From Pantoea sp. (lineage in GTDB: Bacteria; Pseudomonadota; Gammaproteobacteria; Enterobacterales; Enterobacteriaceae), in contig NZ_JAPWKD010000032.1 in assembly GCF_028283705.1 (NCBI RefSeq), forward strand, positions 372,001 to 436,000: 64,000 nucleotides of DNA, written 5' to 3'. The translations under genes and the position numbers were made by a program. The notes beneath the pieces are model-generated. The model saw only the letters and a list, made by a program, of their open reading frames with translations. It did not search any database and was not told where the DNA came from. This document shows, in pieces, positions 1-9,316 of the stretch (positions are counted from its first letter, which is position 1; each line of letters opens with the position of its first letter).

Positions 1-663
1 CTGCCAGGTGGCTGGCATAACGATACCTTTATCCCGTTCGACTACGGTTACTTCGCCTTCGTCTACGATAAAAACAAACTGAAAAACCCACCGAAAAGCC
101 TGAAGGAACTGGTCGAAAGCCCGGAAAAATGGCGCGTTATCTATGAAGATCCGCGCACCAGCACCCCAGGCCTCGGCCTGCTGCTGTGGATGCAGAAAGT
201 CTATGGCGACAAAGCGCCGGATGCCTGGCAGAAGCTGGCGCAGAAAACCGTCACCGTCACCAAAGGCTGGAGTGAAGCCTATGGGTTGTTCCTGAAGGGC
301 GAAGGCGATCTGGTGCTGAGTTACACCACCTCCCCGGCTTATCACATCATTGAAGAGAAGAAAGAAAATTACGCCGCTGCGCCGTTTAGCGAAGGCCATT
401 ATTTGCAGGTTGAAGTGGCGGCGCAGCTGGCCAGCAGCAAACAACCGCAGCTAGTGCAGGAATTCATGCAGTTTATGGTGTCCCCGGCCTTCCAGCAGAC
501 CATCCCGACCGGCAACTGGATGTATCCGGTGATCAAGAGCGATCTGCCTGCCGGTTATCAAACACTCAACGTGCCGCAAACGGCGCTGCAATATAGCCCG
601 GCGGAAGTTGCCGACCACAGCAAAGCGTGGATCAGTGCATGGCAACGCGCCGTCAGCCGTTAA
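1..663 (+). CDS. thiB: Thiamine/TPP ABC transporter periplasmic binding protein (5' partial)
   Basis: Periplasmic receptor that delivers thiamine and thiamine pyrophosphate to ThiPQ. The frame is open from base 1, so the gene starts outside the window. The 220 residues present are the C-terminal two thirds of a protein of about 327. The motifs FDYGYFAFVYDK, WRVIYEDPRTSTPGLG and NWMYPV match E. coli ThiB almost residue for residue. An internal ATG at 190 lies well inside the conserved region and is not the start. The 3' end overlaps thiP by 25 bases, so translation is probably coupled. Any TPP riboswitch for this operon would lie upstream of the window. Confidence 0.96.
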   Translation: MPGGWHNDTFIPFDYGYFAFVYDKNKLKNPPKSLKELVESPEKWRVIYEDPRTSTPGLGLLLWMQKVYGDKAPDAWQKLAQKTVTVTKGWSEAYGLFLKGEGDLVLSYTTSPAYHIIEEKKENYAAAPFSEGHYLQVEVAAQLASSKQPQLVQEFMQFMVSPAFQQTIPTGNWMYPVIKSDLPAGYQTLNVPQTALQYSPAEVADHSKAWISAWQRAVSR

Positions 664-2249
664 TCCCTGGCTGGCTGTTGCCCGGCAGTTTCACTGCGCT
701 GCTGCTGTGTGCTGTAGCGCTGCTGGCATTTGGCGCGCTGCTGATGTCAGCGCCCATCGGCGACTGGCGCGCCCTGCTCAGTGATGACTATCTGCATCAT
801 GTGCTGGCTTTCTCCTTCTGGCAGGCGCTGCTGTCAGCGCTGTTTTCGGTCCTTCCGGCCATCCCACTGGCGCGCGCCCTGTATCGGCGGCGCTTTCCTG
901 GTCGTGAACTGTTGCTGCGTCTGTGCGCCATGACGCTGGTGCTGCCGGTGTTGGTGGCGGTGTTTGGTCTGCTGAGTGTCTATGGCCGCAGCGGCTGGCT
1001 GGCACAACTGTGCGCAGCGCTGGGGATCCCCTGGCATTTCTCGCCCTATGGCTTGCAAGGCATTCTGCTGGCGCACGTGTTCTTCAATCTGCCGCTGGCG
1101 ACGCGTATGTTGTTGCAGGCGCTGGAAAGTATTCCCGGCGAACAACGCCAGCTGGCGGCACAACTCGGTCTGCGCGGCTGGAATCTGTTTCGTCTGCTGG
1201 AGTGGCCGTGGCTGCGGCGGCAAATTTTCCCCACTGCCGCCCTGATCTTTATGCTGTGCTTTGCCAGTTTTGCCACCGTGCTGGCGCTGGGCGGCGGCCC
1301 ACAGGCGACCACGCTGGAGCTGGCGATTTATCAGGCGCTGAATTTTGACTACGACCCCGGACGCGCGGCGCTGCTGGCACTGCTTCAGCTCGGTTGCTGC
1401 CTGCTGCTGGTGTTGCTGAGCCAGCGCTTCAGCAAAGCAATTCCCGCAGGTCATCAGCAAATACGCGGCTGGCGCGATCCCGCTGATAGCTGGCGCGCCC
1501 GTATCAGCGACAGCCTGTTAATTGGTATGGCCCTGCTGCTGTTGCTCCCCCCGCTGCTGGCGGTGGTGGCTGATGGTCTGCGCGGCGGCGTGACCGGAGC
1601 GATGCAGCAACCGGCCTTATGGCAGGCCACCTTTACTTCATTGCGTATTGCCATCGGTGCTGGCGTGTTGTGCGTCATCCTGACAGTGATGCTGTTGTGG
1701 AGCAGCCGTGAGCTGCGTCTGCGCCACAAAATCGTGGCGGCACAGGCGATGGAACTCAGCGGCATGCTGATTCTGGCAATGCCAGGCATCGTGCTGGCCA
1801 GCGGCTTTTTCCTGCTCTTCAACGCCACCGTTGGCCTGCCGCAATCCGCCGATGGGTTGGTGATCCTCACCAATGCGCTGATCGCCATTCCCTATGCCAT
1901 GAAAGTGCTGGAGAACCCGATGCGCGATCTCAGCGCACGTTACCATCAGTTATGCGCCTCGCTCGGGGTGCAGGGGCTGAACCGGCTGCGTCTGATTGAA
2001 CTCCGTGCGCTGAAACGCCCACTGGCACAGGCGCTGGCATTTGCCTGCGTGCTATCGATTGGTGATTTTGGCGTAGTGGCATTATTTGGCAGCGCAGATT
2101 TCCGTACGTTGCCATTCTATCTGTACCAGCAAATTGGTGCCTATCGTGGCGCAGATGGCGCGGTGACCGCCCTGTTGCTGCTGGTGCTGTGCCTGCTTCT
2201 GTTTACCCTGATGGAAAAATTACCGGGTCGTCATGCTGACACTGAATAA
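639..2249 (+). CDS. thiP: Thiamine/TPP ABC transporter permease
   Basis: Inner-membrane permease with two fused binding-protein-dependent transport domains in one 536-residue chain, so a single copy can serve a ThiQ dimer. Two EAA-type cytoplasmic loops are visible (around GEQRQLAAQLGL and CASLGVQGLNRLRL), each ahead of a hydrophobic segment. I chose the ATG at 639 (MATRRQPLIPGWLLPG) over a GTG at 627 because it gives the E. coli N-terminus and the exact E. coli length. It overlaps thiB by 25 bases and thiQ by 17, a tightly packed thiBPQ operon. Confidence 0.97.
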   Translation: MATRRQPLIPGWLLPGSFTALLLCAVALLAFGALLMSAPIGDWRALLSDDYLHHVLAFSFWQALLSALFSVLPAIPLARALYRRRFPGRELLLRLCAMTLVLPVLVAVFGLLSVYGRSGWLAQLCAALGIPWHFSPYGLQGILLAHVFFNLPLATRMLLQALESIPGEQRQLAAQLGLRGWNLFRLLEWPWLRRQIFPTAALIFMLCFASFATVLALGGGPQATTLELAIYQALNFDYDPGRAALLALLQLGCCLLLVLLSQRFSKAIPAGHQQIRGWRDPADSWRARISDSLLIGMALLLLLPPLLAVVADGLRGGVTGAMQQPALWQATFTSLRIAIGAGVLCVILTVMLLWSSRELRLRHKIVAAQAMELSGMLILAMPGIVLASGFFLLFNATVGLPQSADGLVILTNALIAIPYAMKVLENPMRDLSARYHQLCASLGVQGLNRLRLIELRALKRPLAQALAFACVLSIGDFGVVALFGSADFRTLPFYLYQQIGAYRGADGAVTALLLLVLCLLLFTLMEKLPGRHADTE

Positions 2250-2934
2250 CCTCACTTACCTCTACCAGCATCTGCCGATGCGCTTTCAGTTCAGCGCACA
2301 ACCGGGCGAGCGGCTGGCGATTCTCGGCCCGAGCGGAGCCGGGAAAAGCACCCTGCTCAGTCTGATTGGCGGGTTTCTGCCTGTCAGCAGCGGCACCCTG
2401 CTGCTGAAAGATGAGGATCATACCCATAGCGTGCCTGCCGTGCGTCCGGTATCAATGCTGTTTCAGGAAAACAACCTGTTTCCACATCTGACCGTGCGGC
2501 AAAATCTGGGCCTGGGCCTGCATCCCGGTCTGAAGCTCAGCCACGACCAGCAGCAGCAGCTGAACGACATCGCCTTACAAACCGGGCTCAGCGAGATGCT
2601 CGACCGCCTGCCAGGACAACTTTCTGGCGGCCAGCGGCAACGCGTGGCGCTGGCACGCTGCCTGCTGCGTAATCAGCCGATTCTGTTGCTGGACGAACCC
2701 TTCTCGGCACTCGATCCGGCACTGCGCAATGAGATGCTGCAACTGGTACGAAGCGTGTGTGAAGCACGCAATATCACGTTGCTGATGGTGTCGCACAGCC
2801 TGGAAGATGCGCAGCAAATAGCGCCGCGTAGCCTGGTGGTGGTCGATGGACGGGTGTACTGGGATGGCAACACCGCTGACCTGCTTAACGGCAGTAGTCC
2901 AGCGGCGGCCATCCTCGGAGTGGCAACGCGTTAG
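2233..2934 (+). CDS. thiQ: Thiamine/TPP ABC transporter ATPase
   Basis: Cytoplasmic ATPase that powers ThiB/ThiP import of thiamine and TPP. The 233 residues show Walker A GPSGAGKST at residues 32-40, the ABC signature LSGGQRQR near 128, Walker B ILLLDEPFSALD and a switch histidine in MVSHSLEDA. The length equals E. coli ThiQ within one residue. The gene starts inside the end of thiP. Its TAG stop shares four bases with the stop of the convergent yabI gene. Confidence 0.97.
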   Translation: MLTLNNLTYLYQHLPMRFQFSAQPGERLAILGPSGAGKSTLLSLIGGFLPVSSGTLLLKDEDHTHSVPAVRPVSMLFQENNLFPHLTVRQNLGLGLHPGLKLSHDQQQQLNDIALQTGLSEMLDRLPGQLSGGQRQRVALARCLLRNQPILLLDEPFSALDPALRNEMLQLVRSVCEARNITLLMVSHSLEDAQQIAPRSLVVVDGRVYWDGNTADLLNGSSPAAAILGVATR

Positions 2935-3692
2935 AAGAATACCTTCCACAGCAGATGGCGGAAGACAGGCATCATCGGATGGAACTGAATCGCGACAAAC
3001 GCCGCCAGCCCGATCAGCGCGGCTAACGGAGCCAGCCAGCGCAGACGCGCCGCAGGCAGATATGCCGTTGCCCAGTCGACCGATTTACCGCTACGCCACC
3101 AGCGCCAGCACAGCCAGAACCCCAGCCATACCAGCAGTGCCACCAGCAACAACAGCCAGGTAAAGTGGCCACCTTGCGCCGCTTTGGGCACATCAATCGC
3201 CACCCCCGCCAGAATGCCTGGCATCAGGTAGGCTGGCGGCCACAGGATGCAACCGATGATATTGGGTGGCAGAAACTTGCGTACCGGCAGCTCCAGCATC
3301 CCCGCAGCCAGCGGGATCAGCGGACGCGTCGGCCCGACAAAACGGCCCACCAGGATGGTAAACATGCTGTGCTGATGCAGCGCATGCTCAGTTTTATCCA
3401 GCAGCCCACGGTATTTTTGCAGATATTTCCAGCGATGCAGCGGTCCCTGAAATCTCCAGCCAATGCCGTAGGACACCCAGTCACCAATCAGGCATCCGAC
3501 CAGACCGGCGGCCCAGGCGGGATAAAGACCAATCTGGCCGCTGCCCACCAGTGCTCCGAGACTCGCCATTAAAACCGTGCCCGGCAGTAGCAATCCCACG
3601 AAGGCCAGTGACTCCAGAAAGGTCACCAGCGCCACAGCAAACAGTGCCCATTCCAGAGATTGCGTAAAGAGATGTTGTACCCAGGCTTCCAT
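2931..3692 (-). CDS. yabI: DedA-family inner-membrane protein
   Basis: Polytopic membrane protein of the DedA family (253 residues; about 254 in E. coli YabI). DedA proteins are linked to undecaprenyl-phosphate or phospholipid flipping and to membrane homeostasis; the substrate of this paralogue is not known to me. The family motif around residues 115-135 is visible as GRFVGPTRPLIPLAAGM, with hydrophobic segments at both ends. It is convergent with thiQ, which matches E. coli. In E. coli the arabinose operon lies between this gene and polB; here polB follows directly, divergent, after 167 bases. Confidence 0.93.
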   Translation of the reverse strand: MEAWVQHLFTQSLEWALFAVALVTFLESLAFVGLLLPGTVLMASLGALVGSGQIGLYPAWAAGLVGCLIGDWVSYGIGWRFQGPLHRWKYLQKYRGLLDKTEHALHQHSMFTILVGRFVGPTRPLIPLAAGMLELPVRKFLPPNIIGCILWPPAYLMPGILAGVAIDVPKAAQGGHFTWLLLLVALLVWLGFWLCWRWWRSGKSVDWATAYLPAARLRWLAPLAALIGLAAFVAIQFHPMMPVFRHLLWKVFF

Positions 3693-3806
3693 AAATTTCC
3701 TCTGCGGAATATGAAGGCTGGATTGTCCAGAGCCAGCGCCACAGCGTCAAGGCAAGATTTGTACATCAATGTTGACGTTATGCTGACAGTTTAAGCAAGC
3801 AACAGA

Positions 3807-3826
3807 CACTGTATAAACATCCATGA
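3807..3826 (+). promoter_or_regulatory. Degenerate LexA box before polB
   Basis: The LexA consensus is CTGT-N8-ACAG. Here CTGT at 3809-3812 is followed by the AT-rich ATAAACAT but then by CCAT instead of ACAG. The left half matches the E. coli polB SOS box; the right half does not. The position, about 35 bases before the GTG start of polB, is right. SOS control is therefore plausible but probably weak. Confidence 0.45.
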
Positions 3827-3859
3827 TACACTTAAGGGGTATTCACACCTGGAGTTACC

Positions 3860-6220
3860 GTGACCGATCCACGCGCAGGATTTCTGCTTACCCGACACTG
3901 GCGAGACACCCCCACAGGCAGCGAAGTGGTGCTATGGCTGGCGACCGACCAGGGCGCACAGCGCGTGGTTCTGCCTGCTCAGGAGTCGGTGGCTTTTGTC
4001 CCGAGCGAGTTTCAACCCCGGATTGAAGCGCTGCTGCGTGATGAGCGCCATACCCGCCTGCAATCCCTGACGCTGAAAGATTTCCGCCGCCGCCCGGTGC
4101 TGGGCCTCTATTGCCGCAGCTACCGCCAGTTGCAAAACCTGGAAAAACGCCTGCGGGAAAACGGCATCCCGGTCTATGAAGCGGATATTCGCCCGCCGGA
4201 GCGCTACCTGATGGAGCGCTTTATCACCGCGCCGGTGTGGTTCAGCGGCGATGTACGTGGCGACAGTGTGGTGAATACGCGTCTTAAACCCCATCCCGAC
4301 TACCGACCGCAGCTTTCCTGGGTGTCGCTGGATATTGAAACCACCGAGCACGGCGAGCTGTATTGCATCGGGTTAGAGGGGTGTGGTCAGCGTCAGGTGT
4401 TTATGCTCGGCCCGCCGAACGGCGATGCCAGCGCGCTTGATTTCGAACTGATTTATGTCGAGAGCCGCCCGAAGCTGCTGGAGCAGCTGAATGCCTGGTT
4501 TGCCCGCCATGAACCGGATGTGATCATTGGCTGGAACCTGGTGCAGTTCGATCTGCGCGTGCTGCAAAAACATGCCGATCGCTACGGTATCCCGTTACGC
4601 CTGGGCCGCCAGCAACAAGCGCTGGAGTGGCGCGAACACGGTTTCAAACCCGGCGTCTTCTTCGCCCAGGCCACCGGCCGCCTGATTGTTGATGGTATTG
4701 AGGCGTTAAAATCTGCCTTCTGGGATTTCCCCTCCTTCAGCCTCGAAGCGGTGTCGCGTGAATTACTGGGCGAAGGCAAAGCCATCGACAATCCGTGGCA
4801 GCGTATGGAGGAGATTAACTGGCGCTTCGCTCATGATAAACCCGCGCTGGCACGCTATAACCTGAAAGATTGCGAGCTGGTAACGCGCATTTTCCAGCAT
4901 ACCGCCATCATGCCGTTTCTGCTGGAACGCGCCACCGTTAACGGGCTGGCGGTGGATCGCCACGGCGGCTCGGTGGCCGCTTTTGGCCATCTCTACATTC
5001 CGCGGATGCATCGCGCCGGATTCGTTGCGCCTAATCTCGGTGAAGTCACCCCCGAAGCCAGCCCCGGCGGTTATGTGATGGACTCGCGCCCAGGGCTGTA
5101 CGATTCGGTGCTGGTGTTGGATTACAAAAGCCTCTACCCGTCAATTATCCGTACCTTCCTGATCGATCCGGTCGGGCTTGTGGAAGGACTGGCACACCCG
5201 GATGATGCCAACTCGGTGCCCGGCTTTCGCGGCGCACGTTTTTCCCGTCAAACCCACTGCCTGCCAGCCATTGTTGAACAGATCTGGCAGGGCCGCGAGC
5301 AGGCCAAGCGTCAGCACAATAGGCCGCTGTCGCAGGCGCTGAAAATTATCATGAACGCTTTTTACGGTGTGCTGGGCACCAGCGCCTGCCGCTTTTTCGA
5401 TCCGCGCCTCGCGTCATCGATCACCCTGCGCGGCCACGCCATTATGCAGCAAACGCGCGAGCTGATTGAGGCCGAGGGCTACGACGTAATTTATGGCGAT
5501 ACCGATTCCACCTTTGTCTGGCTGAAAGGTGCGCACAGCGAGGAACAAGCGGCGGAGATTGGCCGTCAGCTGGCCGATCACGTCAATGGCTGGTGGAAAA
5601 ACCATTTGCAGCAGACCTACGCTCTCGACAGCGCGCTGGAGCTGGAGTACGAAAACCATTTCAGCCGTTTCCTAATGCCCACCATTCGGGGTGCCGAACA
5701 GGGCAGCAAAAAACGCTATGCCGGATTGATTCGCTCTGCAGGGACGGAACGGCTGGTGTTTAAGGGGCTGGAATCGGTGCGGACCGACTGGACCCCGCTG
5801 GCGCAGCAGTTTCAGCAAACGCTGTATGGCCGCATTTTTCGTGGTGAACCCTGGCAGGATTATATTCGCGATACCGTGGCACAGTTGCTGGCAGGTGAAC
5901 TTGATGATTTGCTGGTCTATAAAAAACGCCTGCGCCGCCCGCTAAAAGATTATGAACGTAACGTGCCACCGCATGTGCGTGCCGCCCGGCAGGCCGATGA
6001 GGTTAATCACAAGTTAGGACGTCCGTTGCAGTATCAAAATGGCGGCTCCATCCGCTATGTCATCGCCACCGCAGGCCCGGAGCCACTGGAGGCGCGCAGC
6101 ACGCCACTCGACTATGATCACTATGTGTCAAAGCAGCTACAACCGGTGGCTGAAGGCATTTTACCCTTCGTCGGCGATGATTTTGCTACACTGATTACCG
6201 GGCAGTTGGGGCTTTTTTGA
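3860..6220 (+). CDS. polB: DNA polymerase II (family B, SOS-associated)
   Basis: Family-B DNA polymerase with 3'-5' proofreading, used for replication restart and translesion synthesis. The 786 residues compare with 783 in E. coli. Visible motifs are exonuclease Exo I SLDIETT near residue 157, polymerase motif A DYKSLYPSII (Asp421), motif B KIIMNAFYGVLG, and motif C YGDTDS at 545-550 with catalytic Asp547. It ends in the QLGLF sequence, which fits the beta-clamp-binding tail of this family. The start is GTG at 3860 with GGAG seven bases upstream. The upstream LexA box is degenerate. Confidence 0.97.
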   Translation: MTDPRAGFLLTRHWRDTPTGSEVVLWLATDQGAQRVVLPAQESVAFVPSEFQPRIEALLRDERHTRLQSLTLKDFRRRPVLGLYCRSYRQLQNLEKRLRENGIPVYEADIRPPERYLMERFITAPVWFSGDVRGDSVVNTRLKPHPDYRPQLSWVSLDIETTEHGELYCIGLEGCGQRQVFMLGPPNGDASALDFELIYVESRPKLLEQLNAWFARHEPDVIIGWNLVQFDLRVLQKHADRYGIPLRLGRQQQALEWREHGFKPGVFFAQATGRLIVDGIEALKSAFWDFPSFSLEAVSRELLGEGKAIDNPWQRMEEINWRFAHDKPALARYNLKDCELVTRIFQHTAIMPFLLERATVNGLAVDRHGGSVAAFGHLYIPRMHRAGFVAPNLGEVTPEASPGGYVMDSRPGLYDSVLVLDYKSLYPSIIRTFLIDPVGLVEGLAHPDDANSVPGFRGARFSRQTHCLPAIVEQIWQGREQAKRQHNRPLSQALKIIMNAFYGVLGTSACRFFDPRLASSITLRGHAIMQQTRELIEAEGYDVIYGDTDSTFVWLKGAHSEEQAAEIGRQLADHVNGWWKNHLQQTYALDSALELEYENHFSRFLMPTIRGAEQGSKKRYAGLIRSAGTERLVFKGLESVRTDWTPLAQQFQQTLYGRIFRGEPWQDYIRDTVAQLLAGELDDLLVYKKRLRRPLKDYERNVPPHVRAARQADEVNHKLGRPLQYQNGGSIRYVIATAGPEPLEARSTPLDYDHYVSKQLQPVAEGILPFVGDDFATLITGQLGLF

Positions 6221-6373
6221 CAGGTGACGAAACCCCTGTCATCCAGTACCATAGCGCCCTTCCTGAATCTCACCGCATCGATGCCTTCCCAAACCATCTT
6301 GTTTGGCGGGAGTGCTTTGCCTGAGAGCGGGTGCACATCTTCATGACATGACAGAGAGTCGAGCAAAAAATAT

Positions 6374-9280
6374 ATGGTTTTTACACTGGGTCAACGCTGG
6401 ATAAGTGATACGGAAAGTGAACTGGGACTGGGAACGGTAGTTGCGCTGGATACGCGCATGATCACCCTGATGTTTCCGGCAACCGGCGAAAACCGCCTGT
6501 ATGCCCGTAACGATTCTCCCGTTACCCGCGTTATCTTCAATCCGGGTGATACCGTCACCAGCCACGAAGGCTGGCAGATGCGCGTTGACGAAGTTCGCAA
6601 CGAAAACGATTTAATCACCTACATCGGCACGCGCCTCGATACCGAAGAAGCTAACGTGTTGATGCGCGAGGTGATGCTCGACAGCAAACTGGTGTTCAGC
6701 AAACCGCAGGATCGTCTGTTCGCCGGTCAGCTGGACCGAATGGACCGCTTTGCGCTGCGCTTCCGCGCCCGTAAATATCAGAGTGAGCAGTACAACCTGC
6801 CCACCAGCGGCCTGCGCGGCATGCGTACTAACCTGATCCCGCATCAGCTGCACATTGCGCACGATGTCGGCCGTCGCCACGCCCCTCGCGTACTGCTGGC
6901 CGACGAAGTAGGCCTCGGTAAAACCATCGAAGCCGGGATGATCATCCAGCAACAACTGCTGGCAGGCCGGGCTGAACGCGTGCTGATTGTGGTGCCGGAA
7001 ACCCTGCAACATCAGTGGCTGGTGGAAATGCTACGCCGCTTCAATCTGCGCTTTGCGCTGTTTGATGACGGCCGCTACACCGAAGCCCAGCATGACAGCG
7101 ATAACCCGTTCGATACCGAACAACTGATCATCTGCTCCCTCGATTTTGTGCGCCGTAACAAGCAGCGTCTGGAACAGCTGGCCGATGCCGCCTGGGATTT
7201 GCTGGTGGTGGATGAAGCGCACCATCTGGCCTGGAGCGAAGATGCGCCAAGCCGCGAATATCAGGTGATTGAACAGCTGGCGGAACAAACCCCCGGCGTG
7301 TTACTGCTGACCGCCACGCCGGAGCAGCTCGGCCTGGAAAGTCACTTTGCCCGTCTGCGCCTGCTCGATCCTAATCGCTTCCACGATTTCAGCCAGTTTG
7401 TCGCTGAGCAGCAGCACTACCGTCCGGTGGCGGATGCAGTCAGCACGCTGCTGGCCGACAAATCCATCTCCAAAGATGAGATGAACCTGATTAACGATCT
7501 GGTCGGTGAGCAGGATATCGAACCGTTGTTGCAGGTGGCGAATAGCGACCGCGATGGCAAAGAAGATGCACGTAAAGAACTGATCTCGATGTTGATGGAC
7601 CGCCACGGCACCAGCCGCGTGCTGTTCCGCAACACCCGTAACGGCGTGAAAGGCTTCCCGAAACGCGAACTGCACCAGATTCGCCTGCCGCTGCCCGCGC
7701 AGTACCAGACGGCGATTAAAGTCTCCGGCATTATGGGGGCACGCAAAAGCGCCGAAGAACGCGCACGTGACATGCTCTACCCCGAGCAGATTTATCAGGA
7801 GTTTGAAGGTGACAGTGGCACCTGGTGGAACTTCGATCCGCGCGTTGAGTGGCTGATGGGCTACCTCACCAGCAACCGTAAAGAGAAAGTGCTGGTGATT
7901 TGCGCCAAAGCCGCCACCGCCCTGCAACTTGAGCAGGTACTACGTGAGCGCGAAGGCATCCGTGCAGCGGTATTCCATGAAGGTCTGTCGATCATTGAAC
8001 GCGACCGTGCCGCGGCCTGGTTTGCCTCCGAAGAAGATGGCGCACAGGTGCTGCTGTGCTCGGAAATCGGTTCTGAAGGCCGCAACTTCCAGTTTGCCAG
8101 CCGTCTGGTGATGTTTGACCTGCCGTTCAACCCGGACCTGCTGGAGCAGCGTATAGGCCGTCTCGACCGTATCGGCCAGGCGCACGATATCCAGATTCTG
8201 GTGCCGTGGCTGGAAAAAACCGCCCAGGCGGTGCTGCTGCGCTGGTACCACGAAGGTCTGGACGCGTTTGAGCACACCTGCCCTACCGGCCGCACCATTT
8301 ACGACAGCGTTTACAATCAACTGATTGAATACCTGGCGGCACCGGAAAATCCACAGGGGCTGGATGAATTTATCACTGAGTGTCGCAAGCAGCATGACCA
8401 GCTGAAAATCCAGCTGGAACAGGGACGCGACCGTCTGCTGGAGCAAAACTCCAACGGGGGAGATGCCGCCCAGGCGCTGGCCGACGCCATTGCCGAGCAG
8501 GACAATGATACCGGTCTGGTCAATTTTGCCCTCAACCTGTTCGATATCGTTGGCATCAATCAGGAAGATCGTAGCGATAACCTGATCGTACTGACGCCGT
8601 CCGATCATATGCTGGTGCCGGATTTCCCAGGCCTGCCGGAAGATGGCTGCACCGTCACCTTCAACCGCAACCAGGCACTGTCGCGCGAAGATACCCAGTT
8701 CATTACCTGGGAGCACCCGCTGATCCGCAACGGGCTGGATTTGATTCTTTCCGGCGATACCGGCAGCTGTGCGCTGTCGTTGCTGAAAAACAAAGCGTTG
8801 CCGGTCGGCACCCTGCTCCTTGAGATGATCTACGTCGTGGAAGCACAGGCACCGAAACATCTGCAACTGACCCGCTTCCTGCCGCCAACGCCGGTTCGTC
8901 TGCTAATGGATCGCAGCGGCAACAATCTGGCGACGAAGGTGGAGTTCGAAAGCTTTAACCGCCAGTTGAACGCGGTGAATCGTCATACCGGCAGCAAGCT
9001 GGTTAATGCCGTCCAGCAGGATGTGCATCAGATTCTGACGCTGGCCGAAAGCGCCGTAATACCGGAAGCCCAGGCGGTGATCGCCGCAGCCAAAGTGGAA
9101 GCCGATGAGAAGCTGAGTGCGGAGCTGTCACGTCTCGAAGCGCTGCGCGCCGTCAACCCCAACATCCGTGATGATGAGGTTGACGCGCTGGAAAGCAACC
9201 GTCGTCAGGTGCTGGCAAGTCTCGGTGAAGCAGGCTGGCGTCTTGATGCGTTACGTCTGATTGTGGTGACGCACCAATAA
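6374..9280 (+). CDS. rapA: RNA polymerase-associated Swi2/Snf2 ATPase RapA (HepA)
   Basis: ATP-dependent translocase that binds RNA polymerase and promotes its recycling after termination. At 968 residues it equals the E. coli length. It has an N-terminal Tudor-like region, Walker A DEVGLGKT with Lys183, a DEAH box in VVDEAHHL, LLLTATPEQ (motif III), and helicase motif VI EQRIGRLDRIGQ. The C-terminus ends DALRLIVVTHQ as in E. coli. It lies 153 bases after polB, where I see nothing beyond a weak hairpin. Confidence 0.98.
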   Translation: MVFTLGQRWISDTESELGLGTVVALDTRMITLMFPATGENRLYARNDSPVTRVIFNPGDTVTSHEGWQMRVDEVRNENDLITYIGTRLDTEEANVLMREVMLDSKLVFSKPQDRLFAGQLDRMDRFALRFRARKYQSEQYNLPTSGLRGMRTNLIPHQLHIAHDVGRRHAPRVLLADEVGLGKTIEAGMIIQQQLLAGRAERVLIVVPETLQHQWLVEMLRRFNLRFALFDDGRYTEAQHDSDNPFDTEQLIICSLDFVRRNKQRLEQLADAAWDLLVVDEAHHLAWSEDAPSREYQVIEQLAEQTPGVLLLTATPEQLGLESHFARLRLLDPNRFHDFSQFVAEQQHYRPVADAVSTLLADKSISKDEMNLINDLVGEQDIEPLLQVANSDRDGKEDARKELISMLMDRHGTSRVLFRNTRNGVKGFPKRELHQIRLPLPAQYQTAIKVSGIMGARKSAEERARDMLYPEQIYQEFEGDSGTWWNFDPRVEWLMGYLTSNRKEKVLVICAKAATALQLEQVLREREGIRAAVFHEGLSIIERDRAAAWFASEEDGAQVLLCSEIGSEGRNFQFASRLVMFDLPFNPDLLEQRIGRLDRIGQAHDIQILVPWLEKTAQAVLLRWYHEGLDAFEHTCPTGRTIYDSVYNQLIEYLAAPENPQGLDEFITECRKQHDQLKIQLEQGRDRLLEQNSNGGDAAQALADAIAEQDNDTGLVNFALNLFDIVGINQEDRSDNLIVLTPSDHMLVPDFPGLPEDGCTVTFNRNQALSREDTQFITWEHPLIRNGLDLILSGDTGSCALSLLKNKALPVGTLLLEMIYVVEAQAPKHLQLTRFLPPTPVRLLMDRSGNNLATKVEFESFNRQLNAVNRHTGSKLVNAVQQDVHQILTLAESAVIPEAQAVIAAAKVEADEKLSAELSRLEALRAVNPNIRDDEVDALESNRRQVLASLGEAGWRLDALRLIVVTHQ

Positions 9281-9286
9281 CTGAAC

Positions 9287-9302
9287 GGGGCCGTCAGGCC
9301 CC
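9287..9302. terminator. Short GC hairpin between rapA and rluA
   Basis: GGGGCC and GGCCCC flank a GTCA tetraloop seven bases after the rapA stop. No T-run follows, so it looks more like an mRNA 3'-end stabiliser or a pause than a full intrinsic terminator. rluA begins 15 bases later, so some read-through is expected. Confidence 0.4.
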
Positions 9303-9316
9303 TTACGGAACTGCTG

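Noticed and set aside
6219..6240. Hairpin at the polB 3' end as a terminator
   Set aside because: GACAGG/CCTGTC is only six pairs, its first bases overlap the stop codon and no T-run follows.
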